A DNA stretch of 64,000 bases from Dyadobacter chenhuakuii (GTDB taxonomy: Bacteria > Bacteroidota > Bacteroidia > Cytophagales > Spirosomataceae): positions 2,046,001 through 2,110,000 of the forward strand of contig NZ_CP098805.1 of NCBI RefSeq assembly GCF_023821985.2. The letters run 5' to 3'. Both the position numbers and the translations under genes were made by a program. A model generated the notes under the pieces. It worked only from the letters and a program-made list of their open reading frames with translations. It made no database searches and was not told where the DNA came from. Shown piece by piece: positions 52,214 through 60,347 of this stretch (within the stretch, counting starts at the first letter, position 1; the number at the start of each line of letters is the position of its first letter).

Positions 52214-52249
52214 GATTTCTTCCGGAGACAAGGCGCCTCCGAAGAAATC
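52214..52249 (-). promoter_or_regulatory. Long intergenic hairpin between the DUF1684 and SusC genes
   Basis: GATTTCTTCCGGAG and CTCCGAAGAAATC pair with a single bulged base around a 9-base loop. The hairpin sits about 40 bases upstream of the SusC start. It has no U-run after it on either strand, so attenuation or mRNA processing/stability is as likely as termination. Confidence 0.45.
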
Positions 52250-52290
52250 AGAATGAAATAATGCGGTTATGGATTCAGGAATGGCATCTG

Positions 52291-53175
52291 CTATTCGTGA
52301 TCGCCGTAGCGTTTCTCACCTGCGGAGACGGCCAGGGCAAGCTTATTTTGCTTGGGAGGAAGCGGACAGGTTGCAAAAGGCGAAAACGCACAGGGTGGAT
52401 TAATGGATTTATTGAAGTCCAGCCAGGCTGTCCCGTCTTCTTCCACGGAAGTGTAGAGAAAACGTCCGGCGCCATATGTTTCCTTTTTATTGGTTTGGTC
52501 GGCGAAGATGATAAACAGATTTTTAGTCGATCCCACGGCGTCCAGACGGTATTCCTTGCCATTTACAGAAAAAATCAATGTTCCGGGAGATTCCTGATCT
52601 GCGGTGCGGCCGGTAATGTCTGTGATCGAAACTTTCTTACCGGTGGTGGCTTCAAAGCGTGCTTTGACGAGCCATTTTTCCTGAACAGGATAGCGCTCAA
52701 TGCCTGTAAACCCTTTCAGATATTCGCTTTCGAGGTCGCGTAACCGCACCGCATATTTGTCGCCGCGCTTGATAATGAACCACCGCAACGACTTGTGTTT
52801 GAGCGTTACAGGCTTTTCATCCGGAAAAATATCCAGCTCCGTCACAGGCTCATCGCCATTGAAAACGGCTGCATCTGGACTTGCTTTGAGTATGACCTTT
52901 CCCTTATCCAGCCAGATTTCACCCAGGAAAGGGTTGCTTTTATCTGCCGGGAACACAACATTGTTCTTACTATCTCCGCCGAAAGTGTTCTTTCCTTCAT
53001 CAAGCCAGAACAAACCGGCCAGATTGAGCCAGCCCGATTCCGCTTTGAGGCTTTCGATCCGTTTCTGATGCCATTGCTGGATCTGTTCTTCGTAAGCCGT
53101 GTCGTTGAATGTGAATGCAGGCAATAAGTAAATGCCAGCCAGCAAGAGTAAATAATAGGAGTACTTTTTCATCAT
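52291..53175 (-). CDS. DUF1684 domain-containing protein
   Basis: 294 residues with a signal peptide (YSYYLLLLAGIYLLPAFTF). The DUF1684 hallmarks are complete: QQWHQKRIESLKAESGWLNL AGLFWLDEGKNTFG near the start; RWFIIKRGDKYAVRLRDLES; and the end block GAGRFLYTSV then WLDFNKSINPPCAFSPFATC PLPPKQNKLALAVSAGEK. The family has no established function. It is first in the operon, behind a promoter with both boxes in register. Confidence 0.88.
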   Translation of the reverse strand: MMKKYSYYLLLLAGIYLLPAFTFNDTAYEEQIQQWHQKRIESLKAESGWLNLAGLFWLDEGKNTFGGDSKNNVVFPADKSNPFLGEIWLDKGKVILKASPDAAVFNGDEPVTELDIFPDEKPVTLKHKSLRWFIIKRGDKYAVRLRDLESEYLKGFTGIERYPVQEKWLVKARFEATTGKKVSITDITGRTADQESPGTLIFSVNGKEYRLDAVGSTKNLFIIFADQTNKKETYGAGRFLYTSVEEDGTAWLDFNKSINPPCAFSPFATCPLPPKQNKLALAVSAGEKRYGDHE

Positions 53176-53260
53176 TTTTTGGATAAATTAAAATGAACGC
53201 TAACGCCTGGCGCGCAATGACGTCCAGTCCGCTGGCAAAAACTAAATGGTGGCTGTGGTA

Positions 53261-53290
53261 CAAATGTAAACAATCAGTTTAATCTATCAA
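53261..53290 (-). promoter_or_regulatory. Bacteroidota-type promoter (TTG - 19 - TACATTTG) for the DUF1684-SusCD operon
   Basis: On the reverse strand TTG (53288-53290) is followed after 19 bases by TACATTTG (53261-53268), matching the -33/-7 consensus and its spacing. This predicts a leader of about 75-80 bases before the DUF1684 ATG. It is the best-formed promoter I found in the window. Confidence 0.6.
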
Positions 53291-53589
53291 CTTAATAGAG
53301 TTATTTTTTTAAGATACCTTCGCTGACCAAAATACCCACTCATTAAAATGGAATTGGAATTTGATTAGAATGAGATTAGAACAACGTTTGGTGACTATCG
53401 GTGACTCGTTTCCAGTGTATAAATTTTTGGTATTATATCGTAAATGTGATGTACAACATAAAGAAAGTGATGGTTTTGGAATGGTTTTAGAGAATTGTGA
53501 CATGCGTGTTTTCGTTATTAATCCGGTTCAGTGATATACTGTCCTTTACGGAAACCGTAAATAGCCGTCTCTATCACATTTGCATATTA
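53291..53589. other. Intergenic region before the export operon, nothing recognised
   Basis: This A/T-rich stretch separates the divergent DUF1684 operon and the ABC-membrane-domain gene. No exact TAnnTTTG faces right, no plausible small gene is seen, and the open frame extending the ABC gene to 53497 has no supportable start. Confidence 0.4.
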
Positions 53590-54594
53590 ATGGGTAAAAA
53601 ATTTAAGGTCGAAGTGCCAACCCCCTGGCAAAGGCTCATGGGAATGCTTTATGTCGAACGCTCGACAATCAATTACATATTTATTTACGCCATCCTGATC
53701 GGCTTGATCGGACTCACACTTCCACTCGGGACTACGGCAGTTTTCAACCTGCTTTCCAATGGTGCATTATACAGTTCGACATACGTGCTGATCGGCGTTG
53801 TCCTGATCGGAATCATAGTCGGCGGGATTTTGCTCATCGGGCAGCTGACGTTGGTGGAACTCATCGAGCAAAAAATATTTACCAAAGCCACGCTCGAATT
53901 TGCTTACAGATTTCCGCGGATCAAAAAATCGGAGTTGGAGGGTGAAAGTCCGCCGGAACTGGTAAACCGATTTTTTGATGTAATTACCATTCAAAAGGGA
54001 CTGACAAAACTTCTTGTGGATATTGTAGCAGCCGGTGTTCAGATTGCGCTGTCTGCGATTTTGCTTTCATTTTATCACCCCATATTTATGACTTTCGGAC
54101 TGTTGACAGTGATGGCTACCATTTTGGTACTTTTCCTCTATTACAAAAGAGGCGTCCAAACCAGCATTGAGGAGTCGCATTATAAGTATGAAGTGGTGGC
54201 TTACCTCGAATCTGTGGCGGGTGACCTCGATCTTTACCGCGGACAACCCGACAAGATGAGACAAGTGATTGTGAATACCGACCGCATTACAGCAGACTAT
54301 TTACAGGCAAGAAACGATCATTTCTGGGTGCTTCGCAAATTTTTTGCCAGCTCGGTTATCCTGAGAACCTTGCTGATGGGCGGTTTGCTTTTTTTAGGAT
54401 CTTATTATGTAGTGCAAAGACAAATGACACTCGGGCAGTTTGTTGCCGCAGAAGTGATCATTGTACAGATCAGCTACGCCATTGAGAAATTTATGACCAG
54501 TCTGGATACCATTTTTGATATGGTGACGGGAAGCGAAAAAATTGCCGCTGTAACTGATCTGGAATTGGTAGAAAGTGAGGTGCACCATGGCTAG
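53590..54594 (+). CDS. ABC exporter membrane domain without ATPase domain
   Basis: About 334 residues from the ATG at 53590. The sequence follows the type-1 ABC exporter fold: six hydrophobic helices (for example YIFIYAILIGLIGLTLPLGT; IGVVLIGIIVGGILLIGQL; FASSVILRTLLMGGLLFLGS), the coupling motif FPRIKKSELEGESPPELVNR and the exit linker IFDMVTGSEKIAAVTDLELV. In normal half-transporters a nucleotide-binding domain starts here. Instead the reading frame ends ten residues later and overlaps the HlyD start by 8 bases, with no Walker A, signature or Walker B in any frame of this stretch. It probably needs an ATPase in trans, or has another function. Confidence 0.85.
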   Translation: MGKKFKVEVPTPWQRLMGMLYVERSTINYIFIYAILIGLIGLTLPLGTTAVFNLLSNGALYSSTYVLIGVVLIGIIVGGILLIGQLTLVELIEQKIFTKATLEFAYRFPRIKKSELEGESPPELVNRFFDVITIQKGLTKLLVDIVAAGVQIALSAILLSFYHPIFMTFGLLTVMATILVLFLYYKRGVQTSIEESHYKYEVVAYLESVAGDLDLYRGQPDKMRQVIVNTDRITADYLQARNDHFWVLRKFFASSVILRTLLMGGLLFLGSYYVVQRQMTLGQFVAAEVIIVQISYAIEKFMTSLDTIFDMVTGSEKIAAVTDLELVESEVHHG

Positions 54595-55966
54595 ATATGG
54601 AATTGACGTCACCAGCCGGGTTGACTGGGAGGAACTCGGCGTGCTCTCAGACAAACAGATTTTGAAAACGCGCGGGCCAAGATTGCTCGGCCGCGTTATG
54701 CTGATCCTCCTGTTTTTGTTCATCATTGTGCTCTTTCTGCCCTGGCGGCAAACGATCCCCGGGCGTGGCACAGTAACAGCGTTGACCCCGGAAGACCGGC
54801 CGCAAACGGTTCAGAACCAGATCGGTGGCCGCATTGAGCATTGGGCCGTTCGCGAGGGGCAGCAGGTCCAGAAAGGAGATACGATACTGGTGCTTTCAGA
54901 AACAAGTCAGTCTTACTTTGATCCCAATCTGCCTCAGCGTTTGCAGGAACAACTGAGAGCAAAAGAAGGATCCGAGATTGCTGCAGCCCAAAAAATGGAT
55001 GCTACCAACGACCAAATCGCTGCCATGACAAATGGCTTGAAATTTCAGCTGACGGCGGCAGAAAATAAGGTAGACCAGGCTGTCAATTATGTGCAGGCTG
55101 ACAGCGCGGACCTGGTAGCAATCCAGAAGTTTTATGAAATCAGTAAATCCCGGCTCGAACGTTACGAAGCGGGTTATCGGAACGGCCTTTTTTCACTGAC
55201 CGACATAGAAAGCCGCCGTTTGAAGTTACAGGAGGATAATGCCAAAGTGGTAAGCCAGGTCAACAAGCTGAATAACTCGCAGCAGTCGCTTCTGAATGCG
55301 CGCATTGAACTGGATAACATTCGCGCCAAATACATGGAATCCGTTGCCAAAGCACGTTCCGATTTAAGTTCTGCATTGTCCAGCCGGGTGAGCGCGCAGG
55401 GAGAAATTGCAAAGCTGCAGAATGAGATTTCCAATATTAACATTCGGCGCGGGCTGTATGTGGTGCGTGCCCCGCAGAGCGGCTTTGTGGTAAAAACACT
55501 GAAAGCCGGTATTGGTGAAAACATCAAGGAGGGTGAATCCATCGCCACGCTGCAACCCACGAAACCGAGCGTAGCGGTGGAATTATATGTGGATGCCATG
55601 GACGTGCCGCTAATCCTGGACAGCAGCGAGGTTCGCCTCCAGTTCGAAGGGTGGCCTTCCGTGCAATTTGCAGGCTGGCCATCGGTGGCGGTGGGCACAT
55701 TTGCCGGCAAAGTGACGGTCATAGACCTGGTAAGCAGCAATAATGGTAAATATCGCATACTGGTAACCCCTTCAAATCCGGCACCTTACAATGACGAGCC
55801 GTGGCCGAAACAGCTGCGACAAGGCTCTGGCGTGTACGGGAGGGTGATCTTGCGCTCTGTGCCTATATGGTACGAAATATGGCGGTTATTGAACGGCTTC
55901 CCGCCCAGTCTGGAAAATGAGCCTGATAAAGCAGATGGTGGTGGAAAAAAGGATAAAGCGAACTAA
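54587..55966 (+). CDS. HlyD-type periplasmic adaptor protein
   Basis: About 460 residues from the ATG at 54587. One N-terminal transmembrane helix (VMLILLFLFIIVLFLPW, near residues 38-55) precedes a lipoyl-like half (TPEDRPQTVQNQIGGRIEHW AVREGQQVQKGDTIL), a long alpha-hairpin (AAAQKMDATNDQIAAMTNGL to IAKLQNEISNINIRRG), the second lipoyl half (VVRAPQSGFVVKTLKAGIGE) and a beta-barrel. It bridges an inner-membrane transporter and TolC. The start overlaps the ABC-membrane gene by 8 bases and TolC follows one base after its stop, so the three are translated together. Confidence 0.92.
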   Translation: MARYGIDVTSRVDWEELGVLSDKQILKTRGPRLLGRVMLILLFLFIIVLFLPWRQTIPGRGTVTALTPEDRPQTVQNQIGGRIEHWAVREGQQVQKGDTILVLSETSQSYFDPNLPQRLQEQLRAKEGSEIAAAQKMDATNDQIAAMTNGLKFQLTAAENKVDQAVNYVQADSADLVAIQKFYEISKSRLERYEAGYRNGLFSLTDIESRRLKLQEDNAKVVSQVNKLNNSQQSLLNARIELDNIRAKYMESVAKARSDLSSALSSRVSAQGEIAKLQNEISNINIRRGLYVVRAPQSGFVVKTLKAGIGENIKEGESIATLQPTKPSVAVELYVDAMDVPLILDSSEVRLQFEGWPSVQFAGWPSVAVGTFAGKVTVIDLVSSNNGKYRILVTPSNPAPYNDEPWPKQLRQGSGVYGRVILRSVPIWYEIWRLLNGFPPSLENEPDKADGGGKKDKAN

Positions 55967-55967
55967 A

Positions 55968-57416
55968 ATGAACATGACAATAAGACGGGTCATGCTTGCA
56001 CTTTGGCTAAGCCTCTTGCTGTTTGTCCAGAGTGTGTTTGCAAGCGTAACATCTGTCCCCGACTCTACAAAAATATTTTCGATAGCAGACCTGCGTGAGT
56101 TAGTGATGCAGAACAATCCGGTCGTTAAACAAGCCGGGTTACTGAGCGATGCCGCGCGGGCGAGGGTAACCCAGGCGCTTGGCAGTTTTGACCCAAACCT
56201 TAAAGCATCATTCGACCAGAAACAATTTGGTGGAAAAAATTACTATAACCATTGGACGAGTGAACTAAAAGTGCCATTGTGGCTGGCAGGAGCTGATTTA
56301 AAGATCGGGTTTGACAGAAATGTGGGCAGTTACACTAATCCAGAAACTACCACGCCGCTGACAGGTCTGGGTGGCGTGGGCATTAGTGTGCCGATTGGCC
56401 AGGGGCTGCTGATTGACGCTCGCCGAAATACCCTGCGTCAATCGCGCGTCATGGTAGCGTATGCCGAAGCAGAAAGGGTCAATGAGATCAACAAAGTTTG
56501 GTTTCAGGCTGTGAAAGATTACTGGAACTGGTTTTATGCGCATCAGCAATACCAGCTCATCCGTCGTGGCGTCGAGTTGGCAACCACGCGCTACACCGCC
56601 ACGCGTAATCAGGCATTACTGGGCGAAAAGCCTGCAATTGACTCCGTAGAAGCATTTATTACGGTGCAGGAAAGATCGATCCAGCTGGCTAAGATTGAAA
56701 TCGAGATCCAGAATTCCAGATTGCTTGTTTCCAATCACATCTGGGACGAAAAAGGAAATCCGCTCGAATTGCCGGAAGACGCCGTTCCCGTCAACGCCGA
56801 CTCCGCTGTGGCTATTGTATCGGCCAACCACCTCGATGATTTGCTGAACCGTGCCGAAGACAACCACCCCAAGCTTCAAATGCTTCGCAATAAGGGAGTC
56901 CAGCTCGCTATTGAACGCAATTACCTGCGCGAAATGCTGAAACCAAAACTCAATGTCAGCGGCTCGCTGCTGACTACACGCAGGGATTTTAATTCTTATG
57001 TACCTGATTACTACGACATTGGATGGAATAACTATAAAGTCGGTTTTGATTTCTCGTTCCCGCTGTTCCTGCGCTCGGCACGGGGTAAACTGAGTGAGAT
57101 CAAAGTGAAGCAAATGGACCTGAACCTCGATGTTCAAAACGAAGCACGAACCATTCAAACCAACATCCGCAGCTCGTTCAACAACCTGAAAGCATACCAG
57201 GCGCAACTCACTATCCAGACGCAAAGCATTGTGAATCAAAAATTCCTGGTTCGCGGTGAACTTCAAAAATTTGATCTGGGCGAAAGCACATTATTTCTAA
57301 TCAACAGCCGCGAATCCAAGCTCATCGACATGATGATGAAACAAGCAGAACTTGTAACCAAATACCAGCAAGCCCTGGCAGACCTCTACTACGAAGCCGG
57401 GGTGAATCAGGATTGA
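55968..57416 (+). CDS. TolC family outer membrane efflux protein
   Basis: About 482 residues from the ATG at 55968, with a signal peptide (MLALWLSLLLFVQSVFAS). The two-repeat TolC pattern is visible: IADLRELVMQNNPVVKQAGL LSDAARARVTQALGSFDPNL, VWFQAVKDYWNWFYAHQQYQ LIRRGVELA, and the second repeat QNEARTIQTNIRSSFNNLKA YQAQLTIQTQSIVNQKFLVR GELQKFDLGESTLFLIN. It is the outer-membrane exit duct for the HlyD/ABC-type pump upstream. A start 17 codons earlier would overlap the HlyD gene and lacks a signal peptide. Confidence 0.93.
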   Translation: MNMTIRRVMLALWLSLLLFVQSVFASVTSVPDSTKIFSIADLRELVMQNNPVVKQAGLLSDAARARVTQALGSFDPNLKASFDQKQFGGKNYYNHWTSELKVPLWLAGADLKIGFDRNVGSYTNPETTTPLTGLGGVGISVPIGQGLLIDARRNTLRQSRVMVAYAEAERVNEINKVWFQAVKDYWNWFYAHQQYQLIRRGVELATTRYTATRNQALLGEKPAIDSVEAFITVQERSIQLAKIEIEIQNSRLLVSNHIWDEKGNPLELPEDAVPVNADSAVAIVSANHLDDLLNRAEDNHPKLQMLRNKGVQLAIERNYLREMLKPKLNVSGSLLTTRRDFNSYVPDYYDIGWNNYKVGFDFSFPLFLRSARGKLSEIKVKQMDLNLDVQNEARTIQTNIRSSFNNLKAYQAQLTIQTQSIVNQKFLVRGELQKFDLGESTLFLINSRESKLIDMMMKQAELVTKYQQALADLYYEAGVNQD

Positions 57417-57427
57417 TTGGTTGTCGC

Positions 57428-58270
57428 TTATGCTCGCGCCCGGCTTACGCAAAAGGTTTTTCCCAAAAACTCCTGAACAAATTTCCTGGGTGTGGTAGCG
57501 AGGTAATACCTGAAGTCTTTAATGAGGTGACTCTGGTCGTGATAGCCGAACTGGGCGACGAGGGTTAGCCAGTCCACTTCGTCTTCTTGTTTTTGAATAA
57601 ATTCGATAACCTGTTTGAAACGAAGCAAGCGGGTAAGTTCTTTGGTAGAAAATCCCATGTATTTTTTGAAACGCATTTGCACCATCCGCTCGGATAGATT
57701 GGCGTCAGCGGCAATTGCTTTTGAAGGTTTTGCAAAATCAATGTTGCTATCTTCAAAACCTGCCAGCAAGGGAATGCTTTCTTTTTCAGGTGCTTTGATA
57801 AATGCATGACCGTGTGCGATCAGCAACCCAATGCGGTCTTCGGTTGTGGGCATTCCTGCAAGTGCGTTCCATAACGCGTCGAATCCGGCAATGCCCAGCA
57901 ACTGGTCGGGATCATAGATTTTTTCGGTTTCCATTTGTTCCGCCGGAATGTTGAAAAGCCTGTAAAAGCCATTGTGGTTGAATGTGATTACAATGATGTC
58001 CGTTTCCGGCAACACCTCGTAATGCAGCATTTTCCGCAACGGGCCCAGCATTACAACTTTTCTCGTTTCGTGCTCCTGAAACGCGCCATTACCAAACGAC
58101 AATGGTAAAGGAACACCAAAATTAAATATCAGCATGATTTCTAAACTTGGCGACAAGTTCTGTGGCGTCCGTTCAAAATTGAGGTCTGTTTGAATACAGT
58201 AAAAGTGCTTGATCACGTCAGCCAATGCAGACGGAGCGTCAAAGTGCGTACCAATGGATCGCTTAGTCAT
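57428..58270 (-). CDS. AraC family transcriptional regulator
   Basis: 280 residues. The N-terminal domain (LSPSLEIMLIFNFGVPLPLS; RKVVMLGPLRKMLHYEVLPE; VITFNHNGFYRLFNIPAEQM) resembles the cupin-like sensor of the Bacteroidota AraC group (DUF6597-like). The C-terminal AraC DNA-binding domain has NLSERMVQMRFKKYMGFSTK ELTRLLRFKQV and VAQFGYHDQSHLIKDFRYYL ATTPRKFV. It is divergent from the NmrA-like gene, which is a probable target. Confidence 0.9.
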   Translation of the reverse strand: MTKRSIGTHFDAPSALADVIKHFYCIQTDLNFERTPQNLSPSLEIMLIFNFGVPLPLSFGNGAFQEHETRKVVMLGPLRKMLHYEVLPETDIIVITFNHNGFYRLFNIPAEQMETEKIYDPDQLLGIAGFDALWNALAGMPTTEDRIGLLIAHGHAFIKAPEKESIPLLAGFEDSNIDFAKPSKAIAADANLSERMVQMRFKKYMGFSTKELTRLLRFKQVIEFIQKQEDEVDWLTLVAQFGYHDQSHLIKDFRYYLATTPRKFVQEFLGKTFCVSRARA

Positions 58271-58306
58271 TTCGTTTTCTTACAATTTTACCGACCATAG
58301 CTCGCT

Positions 58307-58314
58307 TAATTTTG
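58307..58314 (+). promoter_or_regulatory. Candidate -7 element (TAATTTTG) for the NmrA-like gene
   Basis: TAATTTTG matches TAnnTTTG 30 bases before the ATG at 58345, in the 74-base gap between the AraC and NmrA-like genes. No TTG is spaced suitably, which would fit activator dependence but proves nothing. Confidence 0.35.
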
Positions 58315-58344
58315 ACCTAAAATAAAACAAAAACTTTATCCAAA

Positions 58345-59226
58345 ATGGCAACATCAGAATTAACAAAATTATTGGTAACCGGTGCAACGGGAACGATTGG
58401 AAAAGAATTATGCAAAATATTGTCAGCCAAAGGCGTACCCTACAAAGCCATGGTTCGTTCGGTCGCTCGTGCGCAGAACATGGACGATCTGGCCGGAGCC
58501 GAACTTGTAACCGGCGATTTCAATGATTCCGAATCATTAAAGTCAGCATTAACCGGAGTCGAACGGGCATTTTTGCTGACGAACTCATCGGAGCAGGCAG
58601 AACAGCAGCAGATTAGATTTGTTGACATAGCGCAAGAAGCTGGTGTTAAGCACATTGTTAAGCTGTCTCAATGGGCCGCAGACGCTGAGTCACCGGTGCG
58701 CTTTTTGCGTTACCATGCTGCGGTTGAAGCACATATCCACAAGTCAGGCATGCTATATACCTTCCTAAGACCCAACCTTTTCATGCAAGGACTGCTCGGT
58801 TTCCGGGATTCGATTCGTTTTCAGGGACAGTTTTACGGTGCCATTGGCGATGCTAAAATCAGCATTGTGGACGTACGTGACATAGCCGCCGCCGCAGCAG
58901 CAGCGCTCACCGATCCACGGCACGAAAATCAGGTTTATGCATTAACCGGTCCGGAAGCATTGTCGCACCACGAATTGGCGGATACGCTTTCTGCTGTCCT
59001 CGGCTACTCCGTTACATTTATAGACCTTACTTCTGAAATGCTTGAAGAAATGCTCTTGAAGGTCGGCTTCCCAACCTGGCAGGCTGAGGGACTTGTGGAA
59101 GACTATGCGCATTATAAGAAAGGCGAAGCTTCGGAAGTGGCTCCGGGCATTATGGATGCAACCGGAACAGCACCGCGCACATTTAGCGATTTTGCAAAAG
59201 ATCACGCGGCGCTGTTCCGACCGTAG
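58345..59226 (+). CDS. NmrA/SDR-like NAD(P)-binding protein
   Basis: 293 residues with a Rossmann start KLLVTGATGTIGKELCKILS (GxxGxxG) and the NmrA-like features VTGDFNDSESLKSALTGVER AFLLTNS, VKLSQWAADAESPVRFLRYH, YTFLRPNLFMQGLLG and YALTGPEALSHHELADTLSA VLGY. NmrA-type proteins are either redox sensors or NAD(P)H-dependent reductases/azoreductase-like enzymes; the catalytic Tyr-x-x-x-Lys of classical SDRs is absent. The gene is divergently paired with AraC. Confidence 0.9.
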   Translation: MATSELTKLLVTGATGTIGKELCKILSAKGVPYKAMVRSVARAQNMDDLAGAELVTGDFNDSESLKSALTGVERAFLLTNSSEQAEQQQIRFVDIAQEAGVKHIVKLSQWAADAESPVRFLRYHAAVEAHIHKSGMLYTFLRPNLFMQGLLGFRDSIRFQGQFYGAIGDAKISIVDVRDIAAAAAAALTDPRHENQVYALTGPEALSHHELADTLSAVLGYSVTFIDLTSEMLEEMLLKVGFPTWQAEGLVEDYAHYKKGEASEVAPGIMDATGTAPRTFSDFAKDHAALFRP

Positions 59227-59331
59227 CGGTTGTGTGAATGCTGATGTATGTTTATAGAGCAGAAAAGTGAATTTTGGACCTCAATCACATACTGCTCATT
59301 ATATTCCGAAGTTTTGTCAAGTGTCAATCGT

Positions 59332-59339
59332 TACCTTTG
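59332..59339 (+). promoter_or_regulatory. Candidate -7 element (TACCTTTG) for the chromate operon
   Basis: TACCTTTG matches TAnnTTTG, with a TTTG 15 bases upstream (59313-59316), shorter than the usual 19-21. The predicted transcript would start near 59346, just before a 13-bp tandem repeat and the ATG at 59381. Confidence 0.4.
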
Positions 59340-59353
59340 ACGGACAAAACATT

Positions 59354-59379
59354 TTTGTATAGTCAGTTTGTATAGTCAG
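59354..59379 (+). repeat. Tandem 13-bp direct repeat in the leader of the ChrB-AraC gene
   Basis: TTTGTATAGTCAG occurs twice head to tail and ends one base before the ATG at 59381. Direct repeats of this size are typical half-sites for an AraC-type protein. The gene that follows encodes one, so autoregulation at this site is plausible. Confidence 0.6.
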
Positions 59380-59380
59380 A

Positions 59381-60226
59381 ATGAAATGGATCACCCGCGA
59401 ACGCCCAAAAATTGACCGCATCGCCTGTCCCTGGCTGATCAAACGGTTCATTGATCCGGATGCACAGATCTTTTTCTTCCCATTTGATCAGGTTAAAGCC
59501 AAAGCAGCGGAACTGGGCGCTACGCCCTTCGATATTCCGGACACCGAATTTACTCATTATGAAGACCGCTGCACTTTCGACTTTTTTCTCGAAAGATATG
59601 AGATCGAAGATCCTGCATTAAAGGATATGGCTGTCATCATCCGCGGGGCTGATACTGACGACCATTCGCTGGCTGCTCAGTCATCCGGACTCTGGGCAAT
59701 ATCGGCTGGCCTCGCTTATAATATCAATGATGATCAGGAACTGCTTGAAAAAGGAATGCTGATTTATGATGCGCTTTATAGCTGGGCAACGCACCTTCAG
59801 AAACAAAAGCACACCCAAAACCCAACCGAGAAGCTGCTGCTGGCTGTTTTTAATACTTACCTGGATAAACAGAAATCTGAGCATCTTAAAACCCCTAAAT
59901 GGGCAAAAGAACTCAAAGAAATCATTCAGGACCAGATCGATACCAACCTAAGTTTAAGCCTGAAAGAGATTTCGGAGGGTTTACAAATACATCCTTCCTA
60001 CGTGTCCCGGGAGTTTTCGAAGTATTTCAGCAACCTGTCCTTTGGTGAATACATTCGCAAGCTGCGCATCGAAAAAGCCGTCGATTTGCTTGCAAACCCC
60101 GACCATACCTTATCCGAGATTGCTTATCTGACAGGGTTCTCAGATCAAAGCCATTTCAACAGGATCTTCAAAGCTCAAACGGGACAAAATCCGTCGGATT
60201 TCCGGAAAAATTTGCCAAAAAAGTAA
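59381..60226 (+). CDS. ChrB-like domain fused to an AraC DNA-binding domain
   Basis: 281 residues in two parts. Residues about 1-135 match the C-terminal domain of ChrB-type chromate proteins: MKWITRERPKIDRIACPWLI KRFIDPDAQI, ATPFDIPDTEFTHYEDRCTF and MAVIIRGADTDDHSLAAQSS G. Residues about 185-281 are an AraC HTH (LSLKEISEGLQIHPSYVSRE FSKYF; LSEIAYLTGFSDQSHFNRIF KAQTGQNPSDFRK). In the usual arrangement ChrB is a separate regulator. The fusion suggests a single protein that senses chromate or another oxyanion and activates the chrA gene 120 bases downstream. The sensed ligand is inferred. Confidence 0.85.
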   Translation: MKWITRERPKIDRIACPWLIKRFIDPDAQIFFFPFDQVKAKAAELGATPFDIPDTEFTHYEDRCTFDFFLERYEIEDPALKDMAVIIRGADTDDHSLAAQSSGLWAISAGLAYNINDDQELLEKGMLIYDALYSWATHLQKQKHTQNPTEKLLLAVFNTYLDKQKSEHLKTPKWAKELKEIIQDQIDTNLSLSLKEISEGLQIHPSYVSREFSKYFSNLSFGEYIRKLRIEKAVDLLANPDHTLSEIAYLTGFSDQSHFNRIFKAQTGQNPSDFRKNLPKK

Positions 60227-60347
60227 TCTCCGTACAAATCCGTCATTTCCATTCTATCATTTGGTCACTGGCTGCGCTAGTATTGCATTGTAAAGCAAAT
60301 ACGAGTGTAAACTTAGAGACATTCATGTCTTCGAAGAAAAAACATGT

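Noticed and set aside
52214..52249. Classical rho-independent terminator
   Set aside because: The stem is strong but no U-run follows on either strand; listed as a regulatory hairpin instead.
53497..53589. An upstream extension of the ABC-membrane gene
   Set aside because: It adds 31 residues unlike the family and has no ATG; the ATG at 53590 fits the usual N-terminus.
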